Source of the DNA: Anaerobacillus arseniciselenatis
Lineage (GTDB): Bacteria; Bacillota; Bacilli; Bacillales; Anaerobacillaceae
Reading direction: 5' to 3'
Length of the DNA stretch: 64,000 nt
Assembly: GCF_001865995.1 (NCBI RefSeq)
Contig: NZ_MLQQ01000010.1
Coordinates: 1-64,000 of the forward strand
This document shows, in pieces, positions 44,535-53,837 of the stretch. The stretch's first letter is position 1, and each line of letters starts with the position of its first letter. The notes under the pieces were generated by a model. It was not told the DNA's origin, made no database searches, and saw only the letters and a list, made by a program, of their open reading frames with translations. The position numbers and the translations under genes are program-made.

Positions 44535-45185
44535 TTACTGAGAAACCGAACGACTTTCTGCATTTTTTATTTCTTTTTCAAGTTGGGCGATGCGACTATC
44601 AATTGTATTACGATGGTACTGTGAGTTTGCTTGATGCTCAAGACGATCTAAGTAGCGATCCATCTCATCAAAACGTGAGTCGATTTTGTCTGTATAACTA
44701 TTTCCGTCTAGCATTTGGTTCATACGATGGTTCGCCCGTGTCATGTTTTCTCTTCCCATTAACTCCATCCGCTTAATATGCATGTCTTTAAGCTTATGCT
44801 TCATTTCTTCATATTTTTTCTCTAGATCGTAGAGGTTTGATGTTGCTTGTTCAAGAGAAAGCTTTAAACGCTGTGCTCGCTCTTCATAATGCGTTTGTTC
44901 TTCAATAGCAAAGTTCATGAGCTCTGTTTCACCGGCTTTTGCGGCGATATCTACTTGATATTTACGCTTATCTGCTAATTGCCGTGCTTCGTTATGCTCG
45001 CGCGTAAACTCTTCTTTTAATAAATATTGACGCTCAACTAACTTTCTCACTTTCTCTACTTCTTTTTCACATTCGCGCAAATATTGATTTAACAACGCAA
45101 TTGGATTTTTTTGTTCTTTTTCATCTAAAATTTCATGAACATCTGCTGCAATTGTATTTTTAATACGTGTAAATAAGTTACTCAT
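44535..45185 (-). CDS. liaH: LiaH, PspA/IM30 family phage-shock protein
   Basis: This 216-residue, almost wholly helical coiled-coil protein begins MSNLFTRIKNTIAADVHEIL, the PspA/LiaH pattern, and has long KEEFTREHNEARQLADKRK and EQATSNLYDLEKKYEEMKH helices. LiaH forms large rings and moves to the membrane through LiaI when the envelope is stressed. AAGGAGCGG precedes the ATG. It follows liaI by 65 nt and is 82 nt before liaF. Confidence 0.92.
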   Translation of the reverse strand: MSNLFTRIKNTIAADVHEILDEKEQKNPIALLNQYLRECEKEVEKVRKLVERQYLLKEEFTREHNEARQLADKRKYQVDIAAKAGETELMNFAIEEQTHYEERAQRLKLSLEQATSNLYDLEKKYEEMKHKLKDMHIKRMELMGRENMTRANHRMNQMLDGNSYTDKIDSRFDEMDRYLDRLEHQANSQYHRNTIDSRIAQLEKEIKNAESRSVSQ

Positions 45186-45250
45186 TTTGGATCCGCTCCT
45201 TTTAAAATATTGATCGTTTTGCCTTGCAACTTTTGTTACTAACCCGTCTC

Positions 45251-45619
45251 TTAATAATTACGCTTTAATTCCGCCCATTCTTTTTCGAAATTGACGAATG
45301 GATCGGTTTCTTCCCTCTTGTTCGTTATAGGTGCTTCAGATTCACGATCATCTTCATCCCAACTTTTGAAAACAAAATAAAGGACAATAGCTGCGATCAA
45401 GCCAACAAGTGCTGGAATATTTGAAGCGACACTTGAAAAAAGGATAAGCCCTAAAATCGCCCAAGCAATTTTACTGAATGATGTGTCGGCATTCATAAAG
45501 CCTTTAAATGCGTAGTAAAGAATGACAAGGCTAAGTGCAAAAATTGCAATTGGTCCTATATTTGCGAGTAAAATAATCGCTGCAATCCCACCTAATATAA
45601 TTAATCCGAATTTTTTCAT
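45251..45619 (-). CDS. liaI: LiaI-like membrane anchor
   Basis: This 122-residue protein has three to four hydrophobic segments (residues 4-42 and 50-88) followed by an acidic cytoplasmic tail (SWDEDDRESEAPITNKREE). LiaI is the membrane anchor that recruits LiaH. It is the first gene of the locus with AAAGGAGAGG upstream. A possible LiaR-type site, TAAGCCTCAAGTCCTA on the minus strand (about 45702-45717), lies in the promoter region; I could not check it against a consensus. Confidence 0.82.
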   Translation of the reverse strand: MKKFGLIILGGIAAIILLANIGPIAIFALSLVILYYAFKGFMNADTSFSKIAWAILGLILFSSVASNIPALVGLIAAIVLYFVFKSWDEDDRESEAPITNKREETDPFVNFEKEWAELKRNY

Positions 45620-45830
45620 GTTTAGTTCCTCTCCTTTCTTAACTCTATGTTATCTTGATTTGCACTTCGCCATAATGAGCCTTAGATATATTTTGAATAG
45701 GACTTGAGGCTTATAGGAGAGTACGACTTGTTGTCCAAATATACTCCTTTGCTGTCTAAATACTGATCATCATAAAAAACAGCTACTCCTAAAAGAAGTA
45801 ACTGTTTCTTGAGAGATTAATTTATCGGAA

Positions 45831-45886
45831 AGTGTCCACCCCACGTGGACAAAATCGCGATTTGTCCACGGGCGGTGTCAGACACC
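45831..45886. repeat. GTCCAC palindromes with GGTGTCAGACACC
   Basis: GTGTCCACCCCACGTGGAC, a near palindrome GTGGACAAAATCGC/GCGATTTGTCCAC, and GGTGTCAGACACC follow each other. The composition equals the mosaics at 26081-26124 and 27551-27613. It lies just past the tnaA stop and could serve as its terminator. Confidence 0.7.
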
Positions 45887-45894
45887 GAAAAGGA

Positions 45895-47274
45895 CTATAC
45901 CATTTTAAAGCGGGCGGTGAAGTGGCGGAGAATTTTAGGTTCGTACGTAAAGGTGACACCTTTGATTGAGTCCCGCTTTGCGTACAACTGTATTAAAGAA
46001 TCGGCAATATAGCGAATATGGTTATCAGTATAGGTTCGGCGTGGGATTGTGAGCCTCAATAACTCTAGCTCTGAAAGTCCGTCCTCCCCTGTGTCTACAT
46101 CACGCCCAAATAAGAGCGACCCAATTTCAACGGCGCGAATGCCACTTTCTAAGTAAAGAGCGATGGCAAGGGCGTGTGCTGGAAACTGCTCCTTTGGTAT
46201 ATTAGGTAAAAACTTCGCTGCATCAACAAACACGGCATGACCGCCAATTGGCTCTTGAACAGGAACGCCTCCCTCTTTTAACAACTCTCCTAATAAGCGA
46301 ACCTGGCCGATACGTTGCTCGAGGTTTTCATACTTTACGACTTCCTTTAAACCAATCGCGAGCGCTTCCATATCTCTGCCGGCAAGACCTCCGTAAGTAG
46401 GAAAGCCCTCTAGCGGGACGATCATTGAGCGACATTTTTCGAATAACTCACTATCATCTTTAATCGCTAGTAACCCACCGATATTCACGAGTCCGTCTTT
46501 CTTCGCACTCATCGTTAATCCGTCGCCATACTGATACATTTCTTGAATGATTTCAATGATCTCTTTCTGTTCATACCCTTCTTCCCGTTGCTTAATAAAA
46601 TAAGCATTTTCAGCAAAACGTGCCGCATCAAAAATAACTGGAACCTCATATTGCTTCCCGATACGATAAACTTCTTTTATATTAGCCATAGATACCGGCT
46701 GTCCACCTGCACTATTACAAGTCACTGTATTCACAATAAAAGCAATCTGCTCTGTACCATATTTAACAATAAACTCTTCTAACTTCTGAGTGTCAAAATT
46801 CCCTTTAAACGGATGATCGACTGCCGTATCATAAGCTTCTTCAATCACAAGATTGACAGGTCTAGCTTCGTTCATCTCAATATGAGCTTTCGTCGTATCA
46901 AAGTGCATATTCCCTAATACAAAGTGACCTTTTTCTTCTATTAATAACGGAAATAACACTTGTTCAGCACCTCGCCCTTGATGGACAGGTAAAACATACT
47001 TATAACCTGTTAACTCTTGAACGGTTTCTTCTAAGTGATAAAAATTGCGGCTCCCCGCATACGATTCATCACCGAGCATCATTCCTGCCCATTGGCGATC
47101 GCTCATCGCTCCAGTTCCACTGTCGGTTAACAAATCGATATAAACTTCTTCACTTCGGAGCAAAAATGGATTATACCCTGCTTTTTCAATACTTCTTTCT
47201 CTCTCTTCTTTAGAAATTAATTGAATTGGCTCGACCATTTTTATTTTATATGGCTCTGGTAAATATGACCTCAA
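45895..47274 (-). CDS. tnaA: Tryptophanase (tryptophan indole-lyase)
   Basis: TnaA splits tryptophan to indole, pyruvate and ammonia using PLP. The 459-residue beta-eliminating lyase has [52 protein letters not shown] and the Schiff-base Lys259 in SAKKD. Two features favour tryptophanase over tyrosine phenol-lyase: SAKKD (not SGKKD), and GIRAVEIG where the lyase for tyrosine has the phenol-binding Arg (VRSMERG). The N-terminus YKIKMVEPI and [10 protein letters not shown] are nearer the tyrosine enzyme, so activity should be tested. The start is TTG after GGAGGG. No tryptophan permease is adjacent. Confidence 0.85.
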   Translation of the reverse strand: MRSYLPEPYKIKMVEPIQLISKEERERSIEKAGYNPFLLRSEEVYIDLLTDSGTGAMSDRQWAGMMLGDESYAGSRNFYHLEETVQELTGYKYVLPVHQGRGAEQVLFPLLIEEKGHFVLGNMHFDTTKAHIEMNEARPVNLVIEEAYDTAVDHPFKGNFDTQKLEEFIVKYGTEQIAFIVNTVTCNSAGGQPVSMANIKEVYRIGKQYEVPVIFDAARFAENAYFIKQREEGYEQKEIIEIIQEMYQYGDGLTMSAKKDGLVNIGGLLAIKDDSELFEKCRSMIVPLEGFPTYGGLAGRDMEALAIGLKEVVKYENLEQRIGQVRLLGELLKEGGVPVQEPIGGHAVFVDAAKFLPNIPKEQFPAHALAIALYLESGIRAVEIGSLLFGRDVDTGEDGLSELELLRLTIPRRTYTDNHIRYIADSLIQLYAKRDSIKGVTFTYEPKILRHFTARFKMV

Positions 47275-47599
47275 TCAAATCCCTCCTCTATTTTTCGGGT
47301 TTTATCCCCTATTTATATACTATTAGGAAGAAGTTTGGTTTTTCCTGCTTTAAAATTTTTTCTTAGAGAAGTTGTCAAACATTTTCGTTTCTCTTTTTTC
47401 GATAATGTAACATTTAAGCCGTTTTATTATCTCGTTTAATATTTAAATCGCCTAAACTTTAAATTTTGATTGCCCTCAGCCTTTAACTTTAGTACAATAA
47501 ACGGTAAAAGTGTTGACTAAATTAAATTTTCAGTCTTTTTATAATGTTATTAATTCTTTATACTAGAAATACTGAAATAAACAGAACAGAGGAGGACTT
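47275..47599. other. Divergent tnaA/aroD promoter region
   Basis: This 325-bp AT-rich gap has TTGACT near 47513 and TATAAT near 47541, with spacing too long (about 21 bp) for a firm promoter call. I find no tnaC-like leader peptide with a tryptophan codon before a pause site. Confidence 0.4.
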
Positions 47600-48373
47600 A
47601 TGGAGAGAGAACTTTTTAATAAAGAACAAATCCCGTATATTTGCACACCATTAACCGGTAAAACAACAGATGAAATTAGCTCAGAGCTAACCAATATCGT
47701 TTCAAAACAACCTGATATGTTGGAGTGGCGTGTTGATTTCTTTAGTGATATCGACAAAACCGATAAAGTGTTAGCAACACTAAAAGAAATTCATTCTCTT
47801 AGCAATGGCCTTCCTCTACTTTTCACGATCCGCTCACATAAAGAAGGTGGGCAAGAAATCTCCTTAGTTGAAAATCAGGTGGTTGATTTATTATGTGAGG
47901 TATGTAAAAGTGATTTTGTTGACTTGATTGATTTTGAGGCTGCTAATCCACTAGAGCATATCCAACGTGTAAAAAAAGCTACAATGCAACATAGGAAAAA
48001 ACTCGTGTTATCGCATCATAAATTTGACACTACACCTTCAAAATCTGATATCATCAAACAATTAGCTAAGATGTCACATTTCGGTGCAGACGTTGCAAAA
48101 GTTGCTTTTATGCCAAATACACACGAAGATGTGATGGCATTACTAGAAGCAACAAAAGAAACAAATGAACTTTTAGATATTGAACTAATTACCATCTCAA
48201 TGGGAGATATCGGAGTAATGAGTAGGGTATTAGGATGGCTTTACGGTTCAGTTCTAACATTTGCCGTTGGAGAAAAAAGTTCCGCTCCTGGGCAAATATC
48301 TATTGAAGCCCTGCAAGGGATGATTGATTTGATAAAGAAAGAAAATTCCTTTGAAAAGATAATTAGTAAATAA
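47600..48373 (+). CDS. aroD: Type I 3-dehydroquinate dehydratase
   Basis: The enzyme removes water from 3-dehydroquinate to give 3-dehydroshikimate through a Schiff base. The 257-residue TIM-barrel protein has Glu42/Arg44 in MLEWRVDFF, the catalytic His in LVLSHHKFDTTPS (about 139-140) and Schiff-base Lys167 in GADVAKVAFMP. GAGGAGG precedes the ATG. Normally part of aromatic biosynthesis, it here borders a catabolic cluster that also contains aroK and an isomerase-fold protein, so a role in quinate/shikimate breakdown is possible. No LacI operator lies in its promoter region. Confidence 0.93.
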   Translation: MERELFNKEQIPYICTPLTGKTTDEISSELTNIVSKQPDMLEWRVDFFSDIDKTDKVLATLKEIHSLSNGLPLLFTIRSHKEGGQEISLVENQVVDLLCEVCKSDFVDLIDFEAANPLEHIQRVKKATMQHRKKLVLSHHKFDTTPSKSDIIKQLAKMSHFGADVAKVAFMPNTHEDVMALLEATKETNELLDIELITISMGDIGVMSRVLGWLYGSVLTFAVGEKSSAPGQISIEALQGMIDLIKKENSFEKIISK

Positions 48374-48421
48374 ATTTAAAATTCTATAAGTTAATAACAA
48401 CTATGTCCTTTCTAGAAAATC

Positions 48422-48463
48422 AAAAAAGCTGAGCACTTGATATACATCAGGCTCAGCTTTTTT
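48422..48463. terminator. Bidirectional terminator after aroD
   Basis: AAAAAAGCTGAGC (48422-48434) pairs with GCTCAGCTTTTTT (48451-48463). It separates aroD from the convergent catabolic operon. Confidence 0.9.
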
Positions 48464-48613
48464 GATTCTATTTGTAAAAGAGTGCTATAAGGTTATTAAT
48501 CTTATACATTTCTATTCAATAAGGGGGAAATCGGGGGATGACTCATCTTATATATCTAAAAATGTATATGAGAATTTCAATATAGCAAAATTGGAATTAT
48601 ATTTTTATAATTT

Positions 48614-50047
48614 TTATTTCTCCTTCTCAGGGTCGTAAAACTCACCAAATAATTCTGCATCCGAAGGTTTGTCCTCTGGAATTGGACGAGATACCCAAGT
48701 TGTGTTCATATAATGTTTTAAGTTAACATTTTCTGAAACGATATTTCCTCCCCAAGTACCACAACCTAAGCTTGATGTCATAGGCATTCCGTTGTTGAAT
48801 GCCCCAGCATTTGCTTTTGATTGAGGTTGACGTACCATGATACGGCTTACTGGTGCCGCTAAACCGAGACGATGAATATGGTCATCGTTGAAAGAGTAAA
48901 TTCCACAAGAGTGTCCTTTACCTCCTACTTCGTAAACAGCTCGCATCATATCAAGTGCGTTTTCAAACTCACCTTCATATTTATAGACAGCCATTAACGT
49001 TGTTAATTTTTCACGAGAAAATAGATGTTCTTTACCAATTCCATCACCTTTAACAACGATAAATTTACGATCCGCAGGAATTTCAAATCCGGCTGCTTTG
49101 GCTAATTGGTGTGGTGCAATTGCAACAGTGTCTGCTAAACGATGACCTTCTTCATCCCACATTACTGCACGTAATTTTGCTTTTTCTTCTTCATTAGCTA
49201 AATATGCTCCTTCGTTTTCTAAAGCTGCTAACATATCATCATATACTTTTTCACTAATAATTAAGTTTCCATCAGCTGAACAACCTGATCCGAAGTCAGA
49301 TGTTTTACTTAACATTGAATTACGAGCTGCTTCTTGAACATCTGCTGTTTCGTCGATCACCATTGTTGAGTTCCCTGCGCCTACCCCGTATGCTGGAGTT
49401 CCTGAACTGTATGCACTTTGAACCATTCCAGGACCACCAGTTGCAAGTACTAGGTCAGCACGAGACATTAAAGCTTGCGTCATCGGAATATTTACATTTT
49501 GTAAGCATTGGAAAATATCAGCTGGCGCTCCTTCTCTTTCAAGCGCTTCTCTCATTATTCTTACGGTTTCAAAAGTTGTCTTTTTTGAACGAGGGTGTGG
49601 GGAGAAAATCACAACATCTCGAGCTTTAAGCGCATAAACAGCTGAACCTGCTGGTGTTAAGTCAGGATTTGTTGTTGGAACGATTGAACCGATGATACCA
49701 ACAGGCTTAGCGTATTTCACAATACCCTTTTCAGCGTTCTCTTCGATGATACCGACACTTTTTTGACGTAGGGCATCTCTTAAAATTCCGCGAATTTTAA
49801 AGCGTTTCCCCATGCGGCTTACTGGATCGCCTAAACCACTTTCTTCGATTCCCATATCGACAAGACGTGTGAACGTTTCTTTATTCGACACAGCCCATGC
49901 AACTGCTTGGGCTAAGCGGTCGACCTTTTTTTGATCATATGACTCAATAATTTTTAGTGCTTTTTGTGCACGCTCAAATGCTAAATCTAGTTCTTGTTGT
50001 TGCTCTGCCGTAAGTTCCTTTGTTTTTTTAACCGTAGTATTTGCCAA
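48614..50047 (-). CDS. Acylating aldehyde dehydrogenase
   Basis: This CoA-dependent dehydrogenase converts an aldehyde to its acyl-CoA with NAD(P)+. The 477-residue protein has the catalytic Cys in DFGSGCSADGN and the family segments IGSIVPTTNPDLTPAG, ATGGPGMVQSAYSSGTPA and SLGCGTWGGN, close to acetaldehyde and sulfoacetaldehyde dehydrogenases (EutE/SauS-like). The TTG at 50047 has GGAGGT 8 nt upstream; a longer reading from 50077 overruns that site. It is the last gene of the LacI-operator cluster, 74 nt after the isomerase gene. The natural aldehyde is unknown. Confidence 0.85.
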   Translation of the reverse strand: MANTTVKKTKELTAEQQQELDLAFERAQKALKIIESYDQKKVDRLAQAVAWAVSNKETFTRLVDMGIEESGLGDPVSRMGKRFKIRGILRDALRQKSVGIIEENAEKGIVKYAKPVGIIGSIVPTTNPDLTPAGSAVYALKARDVVIFSPHPRSKKTTFETVRIMREALEREGAPADIFQCLQNVNIPMTQALMSRADLVLATGGPGMVQSAYSSGTPAYGVGAGNSTMVIDETADVQEAARNSMLSKTSDFGSGCSADGNLIISEKVYDDMLAALENEGAYLANEEEKAKLRAVMWDEEGHRLADTVAIAPHQLAKAAGFEIPADRKFIVVKGDGIGKEHLFSREKLTTLMAVYKYEGEFENALDMMRAVYEVGGKGHSCGIYSFNDDHIHRLGLAAPVSRIMVRQPQSKANAGAFNNGMPMTSSLGCGTWGGNIVSENVNLKHYMNTTWVSRPIPEDKPSDAELFGEFYDPEKEK

Positions 50048-50151
50048 TGTAATTACCTCCATATAAATTTGATACATATTTTGAATAATGATGCTTAAAC
50101 AAATGATTATATTTTTTACTTACCGATACTTTCTTTTATTACAAGAAAGTG

Positions 50152-50985
50152 CTAGCATTTCGATAAACACTGTCGTGGATGTTTTGCAAAATAATCTTTA
50201 GCTGATTGTAAGCAACGACGCGCATGTTCTTCATAACCTAACTGCTGAACACGTTTAGTGTTTGGTAATTCAATTGAATAAGGGATTTTTGGAATACGAT
50301 TTATAATACTTGCGACATCAATGCCACCTTCACCAACATACGAACGTTCCTCACGTAAAATACGGGTCATCGCAGCTTTTGATGATGGTATTTCTCCTGG
50401 TGCATCACAGAGATGGAAATAACGAAACCATTCTCGTGGAACTTTTTCTAAATCTTCAACTCTGTCCCCTGAACGATGAAAATGATGTGCATCAATCATT
50501 AAACCTGCATTATCGCATTTTACCGTATTTAAAATATCAAGAGTTCCCTCCAAATTGTAGACACTTGCAATTGGCACAAATTCTAATTCAATCGTCAAGC
50601 CAAACGGTTTTGCTAGATCACAAACTTCGGCAAAACGCTCAATGGCAAAGTTTCGGTCATCTGTCCAAATGCTACTAAGTACATGACGTCCCCCAAGTTC
50701 AGCAGCTACTTCAAAAGCTGGTAAATAACGTTTCGGATCAAGTCCGTCATAAATTCGTGCTAACTCAATATCTAAAAGATTTATTCCCGTATTTGCAAGT
50801 GCATTTTTCGTTTCACGAAACAACGCCTTATTTTCTGCTAAATCATAGTTTGGTTCACCAGGAAGTCCCATATAAATAGGTCTTAAGCTAACAAAATCAT
50901 AACCTGTGCGAGCAGCCATATACGTGAGCTCAGGCGGTGAACAACCGAGTGCGGTAAGATGTGCTATTGAAAATTGTTGTGCCAT
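50152..50985 (-). CDS. TIM-barrel sugar isomerase/dehydratase-like protein
   Basis: This 277-residue AP-endonuclease-2-fold protein has likely metal ligands in IELEFVP (Glu), MIDAHHFHRSG (Asp, His), YFHLCDAP and YSIELPN (Glu). The family contains xylose-isomerase-like epimerases, inosose dehydratases and 3-dehydroshikimate dehydratases. A perfect LacI-type operator lies directly upstream of its GGAGGGG site, so it has its own regulated promoter or a roadblock within the operon. It precedes the acylating dehydrogenase. The nearby aroD and aroK make a dehydroshikimate-type substrate worth testing. Confidence 0.8.
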   Translation of the reverse strand: MAQQFSIAHLTALGCSPPELTYMAARTGYDFVSLRPIYMGLPGEPNYDLAENKALFRETKNALANTGINLLDIELARIYDGLDPKRYLPAFEVAAELGGRHVLSSIWTDDRNFAIERFAEVCDLAKPFGLTIELEFVPIASVYNLEGTLDILNTVKCDNAGLMIDAHHFHRSGDRVEDLEKVPREWFRYFHLCDAPGEIPSSKAAMTRILREERSYVGEGGIDVASIINRIPKIPYSIELPNTKRVQQLGYEEHARRCLQSAKDYFAKHPRQCLSKC

Positions 50986-51004
50986 CTACTTTCCCCTCCA
51001 TTAA

Positions 51005-51018
51005 TTAGATCGATCTAA
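51005..51018. promoter_or_regulatory. LacI-type operator 1 (TTAGATCGATCTAA)
   Basis: The core lies in a 22-bp perfect palindrome (51001-51022), 20 bp before the isomerase start codon on the minus strand. The central CG is typical of LacI-family sites. Confidence 0.75.
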
Positions 51019-51036
51019 TTAAATTAGAAAAAACTT

Positions 51037-51996
51037 TTACTTTTCTACTTTTTTCTGACTTTTTGGTTTGGCATGTAATGTTGAACAAGGTCCTGCTTGA
51101 AGCATGTAGCTTGCGCCTTTATGCCCAATCATTTCTTTAACTTTTTTTGCCACACCAATGACAGTATCAAGGTTCATTCCGGTTTCAATTCCCATTTCAT
51201 GAAAAGTATTAACGAGATCTTCAGTCGCCACATTACCTGTTGCCCCTGGTAAGTAAGGACAACCACCTAAACCAGCGATAGCACTATCAAAATTAGTAAT
51301 CCCTTGTTGTAAGGCTGCTACTGCATTAGCTATCGCCAATCCTCTAGTATTATGAAGATGCATTGTGAAGAGCATATTTGGAAAACGATTTCTTAAGTAA
51401 CCTAAAACCTCATAGACTTGTTTTGGGTTTCCTGCTCCTGTTGAGTCAGCTAAAGAAATTTCCGCTACTCCCATCTCCATATAGCGCTTTACAATTTGAT
51501 CAAGACGTTCTTGTGGTACTTTCCCCTCATATGGACAACCAAACGCTACTGAGATCGATCCACCTACTTGTACTCCACGTTTCTCAGCTAGCTCAACAAT
51601 CGGTAGAAAACCATTTTGTGCTTCTTCTGTAACACAGTTTGCATTTGAGATACTATGAGAGTCAGTCGCTGAAAGCATTAACTTTAACTTTTTAATTCCA
51701 GCATCAATAGCTCGCTCTGCTCCCTTAACGTTTGGTACTAATGCTCGCAATTTAATATCTGTTAAGTCTTGGCATGCTTCGACAACTTCAGAAGCATCCT
51801 TAAGTTGTGGAATTGCTTTCGGATGTACGAACGAAGTAATTTCAAGTGATTGGACACCCATTTGGGCTAACTTTTTAACGATCGCTATTTTATCTTCCGT
51901 TGGTATCCAGTCCTTTACCGCTTGAAAGCCGTCACGTGGTGCCACCTCACAAATAATAACATTTGAAGGTAAAACAAGCTCTGTTGAGTTACTCAT
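51037..51996 (-). CDS. HMG-CoA-lyase-like aldolase
   Basis: This 319-residue DRE-TIM metallolyase has the opening EVAPRDGFQ (metal-binding Asp, Arg), SLADSTGAG, HLHNTRG (His ligands) and the lyase signature GLGGCPYLPGATGN with its catalytic Cys. Characterised relatives cleave 3-hydroxy-3-methylglutaryl-CoA to acetyl-CoA and acetoacetate. In this cluster, without leucine-degradation genes, it more likely splits another beta-hydroxy acyl-CoA or acid. AAAGGAGTGAG precedes the ATG. It follows the ThDP enzyme by 80 nt. Confidence 0.87.
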   Translation of the reverse strand: MSNSTELVLPSNVIICEVAPRDGFQAVKDWIPTEDKIAIVKKLAQMGVQSLEITSFVHPKAIPQLKDASEVVEACQDLTDIKLRALVPNVKGAERAIDAGIKKLKLMLSATDSHSISNANCVTEEAQNGFLPIVELAEKRGVQVGGSISVAFGCPYEGKVPQERLDQIVKRYMEMGVAEISLADSTGAGNPKQVYEVLGYLRNRFPNMLFTMHLHNTRGLAIANAVAALQQGITNFDSAIAGLGGCPYLPGATGNVATEDLVNTFHEMGIETGMNLDTVIGVAKKVKEMIGHKGASYMLQAGPCSTLHAKPKSQKKVEK

Positions 51997-52076
51997 TAGC
52001 TCACTCCTTTTGCTTGATAGAAGCCTGATTTCAAACTACTCAGTCAGGCTTCACCAAACGTATTATAGCTTTTAAA

Positions 52077-53837
52077 TTAGTTTGTCGATGCGTGGTGTAC
52101 CTTTTTCCCAGGTGAGTAAATATCCATGATGTTCCAATGACCAGCTGTAGGAACTGGATTGTTTAACATCGCTACATCGATAACAACTGGTTTATTCGCT
52201 TTGATTGCTTTTTCTAAGGCTGGTTTAAATTGTTCGGCTGATTCAATTTTGATACCTTCAACTCCATATGCTTGTGCGATCGCCGCAAAATCTGGAGAAT
52301 AGGCTTCGCCATCTTTATGGAATAACGTTCCTAAAGTTGTGCCATAATGCGCTTTTTGTAGGCCAGCAATCGTACCGAAAGCAAAATTATTCATAATGAC
52401 CCAAACAACAGGAATGTTTTCTTCAGCAGCTGTTGCTAATACCGCTGGATTTTGACCAAAACCACCGTCACCAACAAGCGAAATAACTACTTTTTCAGGT
52501 TGAGCGATTTTCGCACCTAGTGCTGCTGGCGCACCAAACCCCATCGTTGCATAGCCACCCGGTGTTAATATTGAACCTGGTGTATAAACTGGGAACTGTT
52601 GACTTACACCATTTTTATTCCAACCAACATCTGTAGTAATAAATGCATCTTTTGGTAGTACTTGACGAACATCTTCTAAAATACGTTGTGGTTGCATTGG
52701 GAAGCAGTTGTCTTCGAAAAACTGACGATTGCTCTCTCTAAATTCAGCTCGATTTGCTAAAATTTCTTCTTTTAGCCCCTCATTTTGTAAACCATTTGGT
52801 ACTAGCTCTTTAGCCACACGATTAAGCACTGTTAACGCTTGTTTCAAGTCCGCTACAACCCCTAATTCAACTGGATAGTTCCGCCCAATTTCTGTTGGAT
52901 CAATATCAATTTGCATCAGTTTTGTTTCCGGAACTGTAAACGTATACTCATCTTCCCAAGAACTATTATCGGCTTCTGCAAAACGAGTACCTAAAGCTAA
53001 AATATAGTCTGAACTTTTTACTTTTTTATTAATAAATTCTGTTCCCCAAAACCCTGTCATTCCTAACACTAATGGGTTTTCATCCGATACAACCCCTTTC
53101 CCCATTAAAGAGTGGGCAACCGGAATATCTAAATGATCAACTAATTCTTTGAGTTCTTCTGCTGCATCCGCTAAGATGACTCCACCACCAACATAGAAAA
53201 GTGGATTTTTCGCCTCAACTAATGTTTGGATAATTTGTTTTGCTGTCGCCTCATCCATCGAAGGTTTTTGAAGACTTTTTGTATTATGTTTTTGCTTTTC
53301 AAATAATGCTGGATCACATTCTTTTGAGAAAATGTCCATAGGAACAGATATTAATACTGGTCCTGGATTTCCGTTTTCAGCTAGTTGGAAAGCCTTTTCA
53401 AGTATTTCTGGGAAAAGATCCGGACGATCAACGCGCCAAGCACGTTTTACGAACGGTTTATATACTTCATATTGAGATGCATCAGCATGCATATTAATTT
53501 CTTGGTGTGGGTGTTTTCCGTAATAATGACTTGGAATATCACCAGCAATAACAACCATTGGAATTGAGTCTAGAGCTGCATTCGCTACACCAGTTGCCGC
53601 ATTCGTTAAGCCTGGTCCTAAATGACTTAATACAACTGACGTTTCTTTTTTCGCCCTAGCATAGCCATCAGCAATGTGAGCAGCAATTTGTTCATGTCTT
53701 GTGTTCACAAATTTAATTTCACTTTCTTCTAAAGCTGTTAATACTGCAATATTCGTATGGCCACATAGACCAAAGATATGCTCTACTCCTCTATCTTCTA
53801 AATATTTAACTAATTGGTGTGAAACTAGATTACTCAT
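52077..53837 (-). CDS. Thiamine-diphosphate-dependent lyase/decarboxylase
   Basis: This 586-residue enzyme of the acetolactate-synthase fold group has the catalytic Glu49 in NTRHEQIAAHIADGYAR, the PYR/PP domain boundaries and the cofactor motif GDGGFGQ...VIMNNF near residue 455-480. It lacks features that would single out acetolactate synthase, glyoxylate carboligase or oxalyl-CoA decarboxylase by eye. AAGGAGGAT is inside the end of the alcohol dehydrogenase gene; the stop and start share one base (TAATG), so the two are coupled. It probably yields an aldehyde from a 2-oxo or 2-hydroxyacyl substrate for the downstream dehydrogenase. Confidence 0.85.
   Translation of the reverse strand: MSNLVSHQLVKYLEDRGVEHIFGLCGHTNIAVLTALEESEIKFVNTRHEQIAAHIADGYARAKKETSVVLSHLGPGLTNAATGVANAALDSIPMVVIAGDIPSHYYGKHPHQEINMHADASQYEVYKPFVKRAWRVDRPDLFPEILEKAFQLAENGNPGPVLISVPMDIFSKECDPALFEKQKHNTKSLQKPSMDEATAKQIIQTLVEAKNPLFYVGGGVILADAAEELKELVDHLDIPVAHSLMGKGVVSDENPLVLGMTGFWGTEFINKKVKSSDYILALGTRFAEADNSSWEDEYTFTVPETKLMQIDIDPTEIGRNYPVELGVVADLKQALTVLNRVAKELVPNGLQNEGLKEEILANRAEFRESNRQFFEDNCFPMQPQRILEDVRQVLPKDAFITTDVGWNKNGVSQQFPVYTPGSILTPGGYATMGFGAPAALGAKIAQPEKVVISLVGDGGFGQNPAVLATAAEENIPVVWVIMNNFAFGTIAGLQKAHYGTTLGTLFHKDGEAYSPDFAAIAQAYGVEGIKIESAEQFKPALEKAIKANKPVVIDVAMLNNPVPTAGHWNIMDIYSPGKKVHHASTN

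Noticed and set aside
45895..47274. Calling this gene tyrosine phenol-lyase
   Set aside because: The phenol-binding Arg position and the SGKKD motif of that enzyme are replaced by RAVEIG and SAKKD.
51037..51996. Leucine degradation role for the HMG-CoA-lyase-like gene
   Set aside because: No methylcrotonyl-CoA carboxylase or isovaleryl-CoA dehydrogenase genes are present in the window.
52077..53837. Naming the ThDP enzyme acetolactate synthase
   Set aside because: No regulatory subunit or branched-chain amino-acid genes are near, and the context is catabolic. The general call is safer.
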